Made by a program: the position numbers and the translations under genes. Positions 7,404 to 16,577 of a stretch of 64,000 nt of DNA are shown piece by piece. Numbering within the stretch: the stretch's first letter is position 1; the number at the start of each line of letters is the position of its first letter. The notes under the pieces were generated by a model that saw nothing but the letters and a program-made list of their open reading frames with translations, ran no database searches and had not been told where the DNA came from. Source of the DNA: Methanolinea sp. (GTDB taxonomy: Archaea; Halobacteriota; Methanomicrobia; Methanomicrobiales; Methanospirillaceae); the NCBI GenBank assembly GCA_029907345.1, contig JARYMB010000003.1:62001-126000 (forward strand), given 5' to 3'.

Positions 7404-8576
7404 ATGATGGAGGTCGAACTTGCCCATGTGCGGAAGGTATTCTGCGAGGGGACCCACAGGGCAGAGGTACCGGGGGAGACGGAAAAAGCTGCACGGTCCC
7501 TGATGGAATCAGCCGGCGTGGAGAAGATACAGGATCTCACGCGGAAGGACCGTCTCGGCATCCCCTGTTTTGCCGCCCGGCGACGCCGGGCTCCCCGCGG
7601 GGGCAGTCCCCTCCTGCCGGGCATGGGACGGACCCGCCTCCTGGCCCGCGTATCGGCAATGATGGCGGCAATAGAACGGCATTTCGGTGAATACAGGGGT
7701 GAACCCCTGGAATGCACCAGTTACGAAGAGGCCACGATTCGCGGTGCGATCGATCCGCGGTCCCTCATCCTTCCCCGGCCGCCTGCCCCCGGAGAGCTGA
7801 TCCACTGGTCTTCCGGAAAGGATCTCCTCACCGGCGAAGATGTCCTCGTCCCGAGCAACGCCGTCTTTTTTCCCTATGAATCGCGCGGACTCGCCATGCA
7901 GCTCTTCCCAGGCGACCCGGTCGGCCTTGCCAGTGGCAACGCACGGGAAGAGGCAATACTGCACGGGCTCCTCGAGCTCCTCGAACTGGACTCCCTGAGC
8001 CGTGCAGAACGCAGGAGAGACATGGGCAGGAGGATCGCGGTCGATACACCCGGACCTGTGCAGGACCTCCTCGATAAGTTCGGGAAAGCAGGTGTGGAGA
8101 TCCACCTCTGGCTCATCGGGGGACGGACGCGGGTCCCTGTTGTTGCAGCCGCTGCAGACGACCCGGGGGCAAGGGACCCGGGCCTCCTCATCATGGGCTC
8201 GGCGTGCCATCCCGATCCCGCGATCGCAGTTGAAAGGGCACTTCTCGACGTTGCCTTCTCCCGGGCATCCTACCTCGCGGGCGTGCTCTCGTCACCTCGG
8301 CGTGACATGCTCCTTGCCCGTGCCGGGTACGAGCGCATGAAAAGGATCAACCACGAGTGGTTTGCTCCTGCCCCGGAGGTCGCTCTCTCCTCGGTTCCCG
8401 GTTGCAGTACCCCGTGGATAGACGAGGATATCGCGCTCATCCTCGATGACCTGCAGCGTTTTGCAGACCATGTCTGCGTTGTCGACCTCAAATCCGCCCC
8501 CCTCCCGGTCGTCAGGGTGGTCGTCCCGGGCCTCGAGGTCTCGCACCTCCACAAGGACCGCCGGGTAAGTGGCTGA
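7404..8576 (+). CDS. YcaO-family ATP-dependent backbone-modifying enzyme, probable McrA thioamidation protein
   Basis: A 390-residue YcaO protein. The methanogen-type opening CEGTHRAEVPGET, then DRLGIPCFAARR, EYRGEPLECTSYEEA, and the nucleotide-binding helix EEAILHGLLELLELDSLS are recognisable. In methanogens YcaO, usually with TfuA, activates a backbone amide to make thioglycine in methyl-coenzyme M reductase. No tfuA is next to it. The usual ERD in the helix reads ELD here, so another YcaO role cannot be excluded. ATG 7404 (or 7407) is chosen from the leaderless promoter spacing. Confidence 0.8.
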   Translation: MMEVELAHVRKVFCEGTHRAEVPGETEKAARSLMESAGVEKIQDLTRKDRLGIPCFAARRRRAPRGGSPLLPGMGRTRLLARVSAMMAAIERHFGEYRGEPLECTSYEEATIRGAIDPRSLILPRPPAPGELIHWSSGKDLLTGEDVLVPSNAVFFPYESRGLAMQLFPGDPVGLASGNAREEAILHGLLELLELDSLSRAERRRDMGRRIAVDTPGPVQDLLDKFGKAGVEIHLWLIGGRTRVPVVAAAADDPGARDPGLLIMGSACHPDPAIAVERALLDVAFSRASYLAGVLSSPRRDMLLARAGYERMKRINHEWFAPAPEVALSSVPGCSTPWIDEDIALILDDLQRFADHVCVVDLKSAPLPVVRVVVPGLEVSHLHKDRRVSG

Positions 8577-8647
8577 CGGGGGCATAACGGGGACTTCCTG
8601 CTCTACCACCTGCCCGTGCGTATGCTTCCTGCCACGGGGCGGGTATT

Positions 8648-9631
8648 TCAGACCATCACTTTACGAAGGAGCCTTGCGATCCTCCTCGTGCCCGCCCTCG
8701 GGCGGAGGCCTGCGGGAACCGGATACGGCTCGTCCCTCTGCAGGGCATCGAGAATATAAAAGACTGCCTTTCCCAGCGACGGGCCATAACCCCCTTCCAG
8801 GACGAGTGCAAGCGGGCATCCCGCGGCTTTTCGGACCAGGGAACAGAGGAGCCCGAAATCCTCGGGAACGAGACGCATCCCTCCCTTCGGGTCGTCAAAC
8901 AGGGGGTCCTGCCCGGCCGAGATGATCACCGCGTCCGGGTCAAAATGGCTAAGGGCCTCGCAGAACACGCCCGAGAAGATGCAATGGTAGTCACCGATCC
9001 CTCCCCCGGCTGCCAGGGGGGCGTTTAGGGTAAAACCCATTCCCCTGCCTTCTCCCACTTCATCGATCCAGCCGGACCACGGGAATATGTCGGCCTGGTG
9101 GATGGAACAGAAGAGGACGCGGTCGCTCCCGTAGAAGATCTTCTGGGTCCCGTTCCCGTGGTGGAGGTCCCAGTCGATGATCGCGACGCGGTCCACCCTT
9201 TCAAGCGCCCATGCTGCAGCGACCGCGGCATTGTTGAAGAGGCAGAACCCCATGGCCCTCCCGGGTTCCGCGTGGTGGCCGGGAGGACGGACGAGGGCAA
9301 AACAGGACTCTCCCGAGAGGGCACGCCTGACCGCCGCAATGGACGACCCGGCAGCCAGTGCCGCAACATGGAACGACTCTTCGGTCACGTACGTGTCCAT
9401 ATCGAGGTACCTCCTGCCGCCGTACGAGCAGAGTTCCTGAATCGTCCTGATGTGCCGCTGCTCGTGCACCCGGGCGAGGTCTTCGAACGTTGCCGGTTCC
9501 GGGTGATGCCTCTTTACCGAGGGCGGGATGTGCGCAATTGCATCCAGAAGCCGCCTGCTGTTCTCCTCGTGCCAGCCCAGGTCATGGTGTGTGAACTCCT
9601 CCCCCGTGATAACCGAGCACCGGGCTGCCAT
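8648..9631 (-). CDS. Histone deacetylase/acetylpolyamine amidohydrolase superfamily enzyme
   Basis: A 327-residue zinc-dependent deacetylase fold. Motifs: RPPGHHAEPGRAMGFCLFNN (tandem catalytic His), IIDWDLHHGNGTQ (zinc Asp-x-His), and SAGQDPLFDDPKGGM (third zinc Asp). The substrate is unknown; archaeal members could act on acetyl-lysine or acetylpolyamines. The ATG directly follows the aglB stop on the same strand (TGA, then ATG two bases on), so the two genes are co-transcribed. Confidence 0.88.
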   Translation of the reverse strand: MAARCSVITGEEFTHHDLGWHEENSRRLLDAIAHIPPSVKRHHPEPATFEDLARVHEQRHIRTIQELCSYGGRRYLDMDTYVTEESFHVAALAAGSSIAAVRRALSGESCFALVRPPGHHAEPGRAMGFCLFNNAAVAAAWALERVDRVAIIDWDLHHGNGTQKIFYGSDRVLFCSIHQADIFPWSGWIDEVGEGRGMGFTLNAPLAAGGGIGDYHCIFSGVFCEALSHFDPDAVIISAGQDPLFDDPKGGMRLVPEDFGLLCSLVRKAAGCPLALVLEGGYGPSLGKAVFYILDALQRDEPYPVPAGLRPRAGTRRIARLLRKVMV

Positions 9632-12229
9632 TCACCCGACCGGGAGCCCCTGCAGGACCGCTTCCTCGGGGACCTCGAACTCCCTCCCTGTTCCTGCAAT
9701 GCGGTATTTACCCTTCGTCCTTACCCCGTAGGGCGATCCCGTTGTCGCATACGGGACGATGAACGTGCCGTTCCGGCTCTCCTGCCTGTAGGTAAACTCC
9801 CTGCCGGTGTTCGTCACGACATCCACCTCGATTGTCCCCTCACCTGCGATGCGGGCACCGGGGACGTACTCAAAGACCTTGACGTACCTCATGTCGGTGA
9901 TCAGGCCCTCCGACGCGTTGGCAGGTGCCTTTGCAAGGATGTTTGTGGGGGACTCGTGGACGAGCCGGTAGTGTCTCAATGCCGGCACCTTCCCGACCGG
10001 TATCCGGATGTCGGGGGAGATGACGAGGGCACGTTTACCGGGTGCTGCATCCCTGTTGTAGGTGTCTGCGGCTTCCCGTGCGGCCTGCGGGTCCATGGCG
10101 AGTGCCTTTGTGACAACCGGGTATGCGGCCCGGGTCTCGTCAACCTCGACGTAGTAGACTTCTTTCGCGTCTGCCATGGAACCGTCGAAGTTGTGGAGCC
10201 GCGATATCATGGTCACGAAATACGGTGCTTCGTACATCTCGACCGGGGAATACGTTCCTGTTCCCCCCTGGCCCGGAACGAGGATGATCTCGGTGTAAGG
10301 CGATATGCCTGCACTCGTGTTGAACCACGTCGCCATCGCCCAGAACTTGCCGATGTCCATCTCGACATCCGTCATGACGTAACGGACACCGAGGGTCTCG
10401 GCAATTGCACTGTTCCTCTCTTCGTCTGATGTCATGAAGAACGCGGCTGCACCGTTTTCCCCTGCCACGCCTGACTGGAACGGGTTTGCGTTCGGGATGC
10501 GTTTTGCGATGTACGTGATCAGGTGCCCGTAATCCCACCAGGACATGACTCCATAAGACTCCGGCGGATACCGGAAAGTATCCTCCTGGTAGATACGGTA
10601 GTAATCGACTCCCGGATCCGGCGTGTTCTTCTCCATCCACTCAAGGGACTCCCGCCAGTCGGGGTTCATGCGGAGCGCTCCGGAACCGGCCACGCGGAGC
10701 TCATAGGAGACCTGGAAATAAGCGAATATGCAAAGGATGAGGAGGACAACTGCAACTACCCCGACCTTCACGGGATCTCTCCTGCGGGCCGCACGTTCCT
10801 GTTTTGCCTGCTTCTTTCCCTTTTGTTTTCCACCCGGCTGGTCCGTGACAGGCCCGTCCCTTCTCTCCCCCCTTTCCGCGGTCAGGAAGGATGAGATATC
10901 CTTCCAGCCCCATCCGGCGATCCATCCCACGAAAAGTCCCGATAAAAGGGCAAGGGGGGCTGCAAAGTAGTATTCATACCTGATATGCTGCCATGTCGCG
11001 ATGATGATGACAAGGGACCAGACAAGGACGACCAGGTGTTCATCCCTCTTCTCCTTCCAGAGCAGGATGCAGAGGAGAATGAGGCCCGCGGCCATGAGGA
11101 GCAGCCCGAGCCCGAAGCTGTCCCATGCATCCGCGATTGTCCATGACCGTGCCTCCTGGATGGTGAGGTAGAGCTGGTTCTGTCCGAAGAACTGGATTAT
11201 ACTCGCGATGAACGTGGAAAAGAGGCCGGGGAGGGCGACTGCAAAGAACCCGATCACCACCACGAAAAGACCGGCCAGGCCCGCGAGGTATTGCCCATTC
11301 CCCCTCTCCCGGAAGATCCTCCCGAGGACATAGAGGACTGCCGTCCCGAGGATGATGAGGAGGTAGGCCAGGGGATGACCCAGAGTATAGTAATCGAACT
11401 GGAACCCCTCCTTGTGGACCCCGAAGACAAGGAAACTTGCAGCAGCGATTCCGAACGTCACGGTATTGAGGAGAAGCAGCGAGTCCCCCCTAATCCCCCG
11501 GAAAAAGCCCCATGCAAACAAAAGAAACGTGGTTATTGCCACGATGAATGCAAAGAGGACCATCGTCGGCATCACGAGGAGGCCGAGGACGTAAGCGATA
11601 CCAGAGGAAACGGACAGGAGAAGGGGTATTCGGAGTGTCTGGCGCCGGGAAAAGTCCACGGGGTGTTCCCGGACGTAGGAAAGGGCCCATGTATAACAGA
11701 GGATGAAGATGGTGCTGAAGAGTACTTCGGCGATGTGGTGGTCGAGGTATCCGTACAGGGAGCGGAAGAAAAACTGGCCACTGACGACCGCGATGACAAG
11801 CGCCGAAAAGAGACCTGCCATGGTCCCGGAGACCTTCTTCCCGAGGAGGAACATGACGGGGACCATGAGTCCTGCCATGACGGGTGGCACGACGAGGGCA
11901 ACGGATATGATCCCGGGCCGGGTCGTTGCACCGAGCGCAAGGCACAGGGCTGAAATAATCCAGATGAAAAGCGGCCCCCAGTGGATGACCTGCCCGTACG
12001 GGTAGAGTGTCATGGCCTCGAACCAGCTGTAGGCTGGGAAATTCTGGATCGTCTGCTCGACCTGCCGGAGGTTGTACATCGGGTCGTCGCTTCCAACGAG
12101 GTTGAGAATGTCGGTCGTGCCAGCGGCTGCCGAGGGGAGCATCCGTATCCATATCATGAAGAGGGCCATTGCGGCCAGCAAAATGACAATCAGGTACTTC
12201 CTGTATCGCATAAAACCAGGGGAGTCCAT
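9632..12229 (-). CDS. aglB: Dolichyl-phosphooligosaccharide-protein glycotransferase AglB (STT3)
   Basis: An 865-residue oligosaccharyltransferase that moves a lipid-linked glycan to Asn of N-x-S/T sequons on the outer face of the membrane. N-terminal hydrophobic segment, then DDPMYNLRQVEQ (the D-x-D-like first loop motif), about a dozen membrane helices up to residue ~500, and WWDYG at about residue 563. A C-terminal periplasmic-type domain follows, ending in beta-rich sequence. A Lys/Arg-rich cytoplasmic loop (GGKQKGKKQAKQE) precedes the last helix. It lies next to glycosyltransferases and UDP-amino-sugar genes, consistent with an N-glycosylation locus. Confidence 0.95.
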   Translation of the reverse strand: MDSPGFMRYRKYLIVILLAAMALFMIWIRMLPSAAAGTTDILNLVGSDDPMYNLRQVEQTIQNFPAYSWFEAMTLYPYGQVIHWGPLFIWIISALCLALGATTRPGIISVALVVPPVMAGLMVPVMFLLGKKVSGTMAGLFSALVIAVVSGQFFFRSLYGYLDHHIAEVLFSTIFILCYTWALSYVREHPVDFSRRQTLRIPLLLSVSSGIAYVLGLLVMPTMVLFAFIVAITTFLLFAWGFFRGIRGDSLLLLNTVTFGIAAASFLVFGVHKEGFQFDYYTLGHPLAYLLIILGTAVLYVLGRIFRERGNGQYLAGLAGLFVVVIGFFAVALPGLFSTFIASIIQFFGQNQLYLTIQEARSWTIADAWDSFGLGLLLMAAGLILLCILLWKEKRDEHLVVLVWSLVIIIATWQHIRYEYYFAAPLALLSGLFVGWIAGWGWKDISSFLTAERGERRDGPVTDQPGGKQKGKKQAKQERAARRRDPVKVGVVAVVLLILCIFAYFQVSYELRVAGSGALRMNPDWRESLEWMEKNTPDPGVDYYRIYQEDTFRYPPESYGVMSWWDYGHLITYIAKRIPNANPFQSGVAGENGAAAFFMTSDEERNSAIAETLGVRYVMTDVEMDIGKFWAMATWFNTSAGISPYTEIILVPGQGGTGTYSPVEMYEAPYFVTMISRLHNFDGSMADAKEVYYVEVDETRAAYPVVTKALAMDPQAAREAADTYNRDAAPGKRALVISPDIRIPVGKVPALRHYRLVHESPTNILAKAPANASEGLITDMRYVKVFEYVPGARIAGEGTIEVDVVTNTGREFTYRQESRNGTFIVPYATTGSPYGVRTKGKYRIAGTGREFEVPEEAVLQGLPVG

Positions 12230-12383
12230 TGTATCCTGTCCGTTTTCCTTTGAGGAGATATTTGTACCCGTTCATTTTAATCCTTTGGAATTTTCCAAAA
12301 ACAGGGGTATTTTGAAAAAAACACGACGGGAAACAGACATTTGATCCCTTCCCTCGTTCTCAGGGGGCGTTGTATCCCGTCCA
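12230..12383. other. AT-rich upstream region of aglB
   Basis: About 150 bases of clearly lower GC than the flanking genes. On the minus strand TTCAAAATACC, TTTGGAAAATTCC and GGATTAAAATG are possible promoter elements for aglB. AAAGGAAAA lies 13-21 bases before the aglB ATG. I see no gene here. Confidence 0.4.
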
Positions 12384-12530
12384 CTAATCGACGGCCTCCC
12401 GGAGGATTGTGCGGATTCGATCAAAAAATGCCTCGTCCTCTCTATGTCGAACCGGTTCCTCAAAAACCGTCCACGGGAGCCGGACCGCGGGAGAGCTGCG
12501 ATCCCCCTTGCGGTGCCTTACCGGATGCAT
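12384..12530 (-). CDS. Possible 48-residue small ORF downstream of the GT4 gene
   Basis: An ATG inside the last codons of the GT4 gene (13-base overlap) opens a 48-codon frame ending TAG. The product is strongly charged and ends FFDRIRTILREAVD, which looks like a helix from a real protein. It could be a small protein, or the C-terminal remnant of a lost or frameshifted glycosyltransferase. Codon use is mixed (includes CGA and AGA, rare in neighbours) and no strong ribosome binding site is seen. Weak call. Confidence 0.3.
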   Translation of the reverse strand: MHPVRHRKGDRSSPAVRLPWTVFEEPVRHREDEAFFDRIRTILREAVD

Positions 12531-13588
12531 TCCCTGATGAGTTCCCGTGCACGCCCGGCAAAACGGGGATAATCAAAGAGGGCCGCCCTCCTCTGGCATG
12601 CGTCCCGGAACTCGCGGGACCGCTCCCCGACTTCGCGCACGGCAGAGCATATCTCGCGTGGCTCGGGTGCAACGAGCCTTCCGCACACACCGTCGACAAC
12701 AGTCTCCTGGTACCCGCCCTCGCGAACCGCAACGACCGGCTTCCCGCTGGCCATGGCCTCAAGAGGGGTAATCCCGAAGTCCTCGTCAATCGCGGTGGTG
12801 ATGAAGCCCTCGCACCGGGAATAGAGCCCCCGCATCTCCTCCTCTCCCTGGACGTGCCTGAACTCCACGTTTTCCGGCGCGTCTCTGACAAGGTGCTCGT
12901 AACCGGGGTATACCTTCCCCACAATGACCAGTCTCTTTTCCGGCATCCTGCGGAACGCTTCAACCTGGAGATCCACGCGTTTCCACTTGTCGACCCTGCC
13001 GAGCGAGAGCCAGTAACCCTCCGGGGGTTCCCAGGAGAACCGGTCCGTGTGGACCGGGGGGTAGAGGACCCGCGCATCCCTCTGGTAGACCTTCCGGATA
13101 CGGTTCCGGACCGTGTGGGATATACAGGCAATGTTAGTGACGTGCTTTCTGACGAAGCGCCGGTCCAGGTACCGGGCAAGCGCAAGCCCGGGCACATACA
13201 CTGCCTTTTCCGGCAGGCTCTTTTCTGCAAGGAAATGGTAGTACATATCATAGAGCGCCCGCCGGGGTGTCAGCATGTAGTAGAGGTGGGGGACAGGCCG
13301 GGCAAGATACCGGACCGCCATATCGTCGATACAGATCACGAAGTCGTAGTCAAGGGATATTTTCCGGAAAAGGCGCATGCCACTGACCTGGCGGAGTGGT
13401 TCCGCCGGCAGGGAATGACCGAGGGAACGAAAATGGACAGTACGCCCGGCGTCATAAAAAGAGACGATGTCCTCGGAAAACGAGGGGACAACGATTTCGG
13501 CCCCCAGAGCCCGGGCAAGATCCACGATCAGCCTTTCTGCTCCACCCGTGACAGAAAAGTCACTCCCGGAAAGAATGCCTACCTTCAT
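12518..13588 (-). CDS. GT4-family glycosyltransferase
   Basis: A 356-residue GT-B fold enzyme. N-terminal VGILSGSDFSVTGGAERLIVDLA is the Gly-rich acceptor-side loop. The donor-side motifs are LSLGRVDKWKRVDL and EDFGITPLEAMASGKPVVAV (the E-x7-E signature). It ends with a helical EXXR-rich tail. The sugar and acceptor cannot be told from sequence. It starts 4 bases inside the preceding GT4 gene, and the pair lies between glmS and aglB, suggesting assembly of the lipid-linked glycan. Confidence 0.9.
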   Translation of the reverse strand: MKVGILSGSDFSVTGGAERLIVDLARALGAEIVVPSFSEDIVSFYDAGRTVHFRSLGHSLPAEPLRQVSGMRLFRKISLDYDFVICIDDMAVRYLARPVPHLYYMLTPRRALYDMYYHFLAEKSLPEKAVYVPGLALARYLDRRFVRKHVTNIACISHTVRNRIRKVYQRDARVLYPPVHTDRFSWEPPEGYWLSLGRVDKWKRVDLQVEAFRRMPEKRLVIVGKVYPGYEHLVRDAPENVEFRHVQGEEEMRGLYSRCEGFITTAIDEDFGITPLEAMASGKPVVAVREGGYQETVVDGVCGRLVAPEPREICSAVREVGERSREFRDACQRRAALFDYPRFAGRARELIRECIR

Positions 13589-14829
13589 TCATTTCCCCCG
13601 AGGGAGCCACAGAGCGCCAGCCATTCTTCCCCGATTGAATCCCACGTGAGGTTTCCGGGGATGGGGTAGGTGGCCTTTCCCTGCATGCGCAGCAGGATCT
13701 CGCTTTTCAATTCCCCGACTGAACCAGGAGTAATAAAAAAGGCACCTGCATAGGAACTCATTCCCTCGACCAGGCCCCCGACTCTCGTTGCAATGATTGG
13801 CAGTCCATATGCCATCGCGATGTGTGCAACGCCGCTCTGTGATGCCCTCGTGTAGGGCAGGACAAGCATATCTGCGGCCGAGAAAAATAGAGGGACCTCG
13901 CTGTCGGCCACATACCTGTTTACAATGGTTATTTTGTCCCTGAGGGGCGACTCTTCCGCAAGCGAAAGGGATTCCCTGTCTTCCCAGGCTTCCCCAACGA
14001 TGAGGAGCCGCGTAGACTGAACCACGTCCGGCGGAAGGCTTTCGAATGCACGGATGAGGTATTTTACCCCCTTGTAAGGACGCAAAAGTCCAAAAAAGAG
14101 AATGACGGTCTCCTCGGTGATACCCAGATTCCTCCTGGCCACCTCCTTCCCGAGGACTGGATACTGGTCATACAAGGCATGAGGGATGATCGTGATTTTC
14201 TCCCGAGGGATATGGTATACATCCATCACGAGATTCCTGTCTGCGCCTGAATGGACGACAAAGTGTGTCGCGAGACTTCGGACAATCCTTCCCGTCACAC
14301 GGGAATATATCCTCACCGGAAGTATCGACTGTTCGAGAGAGTCAACAACTTCATGGTACTCGATAATGACCGGTGTTTTCCGGGAAATGAGAGCCTGGAT
14401 CGCGAGGTACATGTGAGCGACACTGGACGTCCACCATTCCAGGATCACGATGTCAGCACAACGGGAAACCCGGGCAGCTTTTACCCATGTGAGCGGGTTG
14501 TACCAGTCAAGAAGTTCTCCCGCATCCACGCCTTCCACGAACGTTACAGCCGTCAGGTTCTGCCCCACGCGTTTCCATCCCGGGAAAAGTTTCCTGGGCA
14601 GCATGTGGCGGAAAAGGACTGCCCTTACAGATGCTTTCCGGGAAAGCGCGTTGGCCAGTCGGACCGTGTAGTAACTGATACCGGAGAGATAACGGAATGA
14701 CGGACCGATGAGCACGACTTGCATGGGCCTTTTTTCTGCCTTCCCCTGCCATGAACCCGTCTTGTTATTCAGGGATCCGGACCGGGCCCTGTCATTTTCA
14801 GGGATCCGGTACGGGTTCGTGGTTGCCAT
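13585..14829 (-). CDS. GT4-family glycosyltransferase
   Basis: GT-B glycosyltransferase with VVLIGPSFRYLSGISYYT near the N terminus and GLLRPYKGVKYLIRAF plus SGVAHIAMAYGLPIIAT in the C-terminal half. The frame opens at ATG 14829 behind GGAGTGA. The first 35 residues are hydrophilic and unlike the family, and part of that DNA holds an imperfect direct repeat. The ATG at 14724, giving MQVVLIGPSF, may therefore be the true start. Downstream GT4 gene overlaps by 4 bases; glmS ends 6 bases upstream of 14829. Confidence 0.88.
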   Translation of the reverse strand: MATTNPYRIPENDRARSGSLNNKTGSWQGKAEKRPMQVVLIGPSFRYLSGISYYTVRLANALSRKASVRAVLFRHMLPRKLFPGWKRVGQNLTAVTFVEGVDAGELLDWYNPLTWVKAARVSRCADIVILEWWTSSVAHMYLAIQALISRKTPVIIEYHEVVDSLEQSILPVRIYSRVTGRIVRSLATHFVVHSGADRNLVMDVYHIPREKITIIPHALYDQYPVLGKEVARRNLGITEETVILFFGLLRPYKGVKYLIRAFESLPPDVVQSTRLLIVGEAWEDRESLSLAEESPLRDKITIVNRYVADSEVPLFFSAADMLVLPYTRASQSGVAHIAMAYGLPIIATRVGGLVEGMSSYAGAFFITPGSVGELKSEILLRMQGKATYPIPGNLTWDSIGEEWLALCGSLGGNE

Positions 14830-14835
14830 TTCCCT

Positions 14836-16575
14836 TCACTCCACCGTCACGCTCTTGGCAAGGTTCCGGGGCTTGTCGATCTCCCGCCCCAGTGCCTCTG
14901 CCGTCCTGTAGGCGAGGAGCTGCAGGAGGACCGTCGAACCAAGGACCGCCGAGACGATATCCTCACCCGGGAGGGGTACGAGGACGTCCGCGATGTCACG
15001 CAGTTCCTGGGACTTTCCGTCCCCGATGACGATGAGGGGCACTCCTCTGGCCTTCATCTCCCTGATATTGGACACCATCGCCGGGAAAGACTCTGCCTGC
15101 GGACAGAGGGCAACCACAGGGGTCATCGGGGAGAGGAGGGCAAAGGGCCCGTGCTTGATCTCCCCGGCAGCGTATCCCTCGGCATGGATATACGTGATCT
15201 CCTTCATCTTGAGCGCTCCTTCCAGCGCAAGGGGAAAGAACGGGCCCCGGCCCACGAAGAAGATGGAACCGGCCCCTTTGCAAATATCAACGGCAGGGGA
15301 AAGGTCTTCCAGCAGAGCCTCCCCTATAGCCTCGTGACCCGTGAGAATCGACTGCCGGAGCCGGCCGCCGCTCATCACATCGGCGATGTAAAAGAAGACC
15401 GCAAGCTCGGCGATGAACGACTTCGTTGCTGCGACGCTGATCTCCGGGCCTGCCCGCATGTGGAGGGTATGGTCCGCAACGCGGGTTGCAGTGCTCCCGA
15501 GGACGTTCGTGATGACGAGTGTGGCATGGTTGTGCATGCGTGCTTTCTTGAGCGCTGAGAGCGTGTCGGCGGTCTCTCCCGACTGGGTCACCGCCACCAC
15601 GAGGTCGTCTCCCGGGGGAGTGCGGTACCTGAATTCCGATGCAATCTCTGCGCGCACCGGAATGCCGCAGTATTCCTCGACGAGGTACTGGCAGAGGAGG
15701 GACGCGTTGTAAGACGTCCCGCATGCAACGAGCGTGATGCCGGATATGTCCTTCAGGAGGTCGGGCACGGGTTCTGCATACAGTGCTCTCACAGTGGTCG
15801 AAAAGACCGACTGCTGCTCGTATATCTCCTTGAGCATGTAGTGGGCAAATCCACCGAGGCGTACCTCTTCGACTTCCCAGTCCACTTTCCGGACGGGCCG
15901 GTCGGCCTTTTCTCCTCCATGCCATATGACCGGTCCCGTGGGGAGGAGGAGGGCAATGTCCCCGTCCTCGAGGTAGATGACCCGGTCCGTATGATCGAGC
16001 AGCGCTGTCACGTCCGATGCGGCGACACAGGCACGGTCCGCAATTCCGATGACCAGCGGACTCCCCTGCCGTGCCGCAACGATCCCCCCGTACCCTTCCG
16101 CAACGGCCAGGATGGCATAGCTCCCCTCGAGGCGTGGGAGGACGGCTCCCATGGCGGAGAGGAGATCTCCCCTGTAGTGTTCCTCGATGAGGTGGGCGAT
16201 GACCTCGGTATCCGTCTCTGATCGGAAGGTATGGCCGCGCTCCATAAGCTCCTGCCGCAGGGAGGCATAGTTCTCGATGATGCCGTTGTGCACGACTGCA
16301 ACGGAGCCGCGGCAATCGGTGTGGGGATGGGCGTTTGCATCGCTCGGTTCACCGTGGGTGGCCCACCGGGTGTGACCTATCCCGGTCCGGCCCTTCCGCC
16401 GCGAAACAGGGGGTTTTTCCTGGGAGATCCTGCCCTTCTTCTTCCAGACCCAGAGGTCACTGTCAAGGACGGCGAGTCCGAACGAGTCGTAGCCCCGGTA
16501 TTCCAGGCGCTGCAGTCCCCCGATGACAAGAGGGGCTGCCCTTTTCTCCCCGGTATACCCGAATATCCCGCACAC
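14836..16575 (-). CDS. glmS: Glutamine-fructose-6-phosphate aminotransferase (isomerizing)
   Basis: A 579-residue enzyme making glucosamine-6-phosphate from fructose-6-P and glutamine. The class II glutaminase domain starts MCGIFGYTG (Cys1 nucleophile after Met removal) with RWATHGEPS and HNGIIENY. Two SIS domains follow (VACGTSYNAS, VTQSGETADT; later EGYAAGEIKHGP). The C-terminal PRNLAKSVTVE is the family end. First committed step of the amino-sugar genes clustered here. Confidence 0.97.
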   Translation of the reverse strand: MCGIFGYTGEKRAAPLVIGGLQRLEYRGYDSFGLAVLDSDLWVWKKKGRISQEKPPVSRRKGRTGIGHTRWATHGEPSDANAHPHTDCRGSVAVVHNGIIENYASLRQELMERGHTFRSETDTEVIAHLIEEHYRGDLLSAMGAVLPRLEGSYAILAVAEGYGGIVAARQGSPLVIGIADRACVAASDVTALLDHTDRVIYLEDGDIALLLPTGPVIWHGGEKADRPVRKVDWEVEEVRLGGFAHYMLKEIYEQQSVFSTTVRALYAEPVPDLLKDISGITLVACGTSYNASLLCQYLVEEYCGIPVRAEIASEFRYRTPPGDDLVVAVTQSGETADTLSALKKARMHNHATLVITNVLGSTATRVADHTLHMRAGPEISVAATKSFIAELAVFFYIADVMSGGRLRQSILTGHEAIGEALLEDLSPAVDICKGAGSIFFVGRGPFFPLALEGALKMKEITYIHAEGYAAGEIKHGPFALLSPMTPVVALCPQAESFPAMVSNIREMKARGVPLIVIGDGKSQELRDIADVLVPLPGEDIVSAVLGSTVLLQLLAYRTAEALGREIDKPRNLAKSVTVE

Positions 16576-16577
16576 CT

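Noticed and set aside
9098-10429. 443-codon open frame on the plus strand
   Set aside because: Lies opposite the deacetylase and aglB genes, both of which have clear family motifs.
12341-13669. 442-codon open frame on the plus strand
   Set aside because: Antisense to the GT4 gene; no motifs, composition of a high-GC shadow frame.
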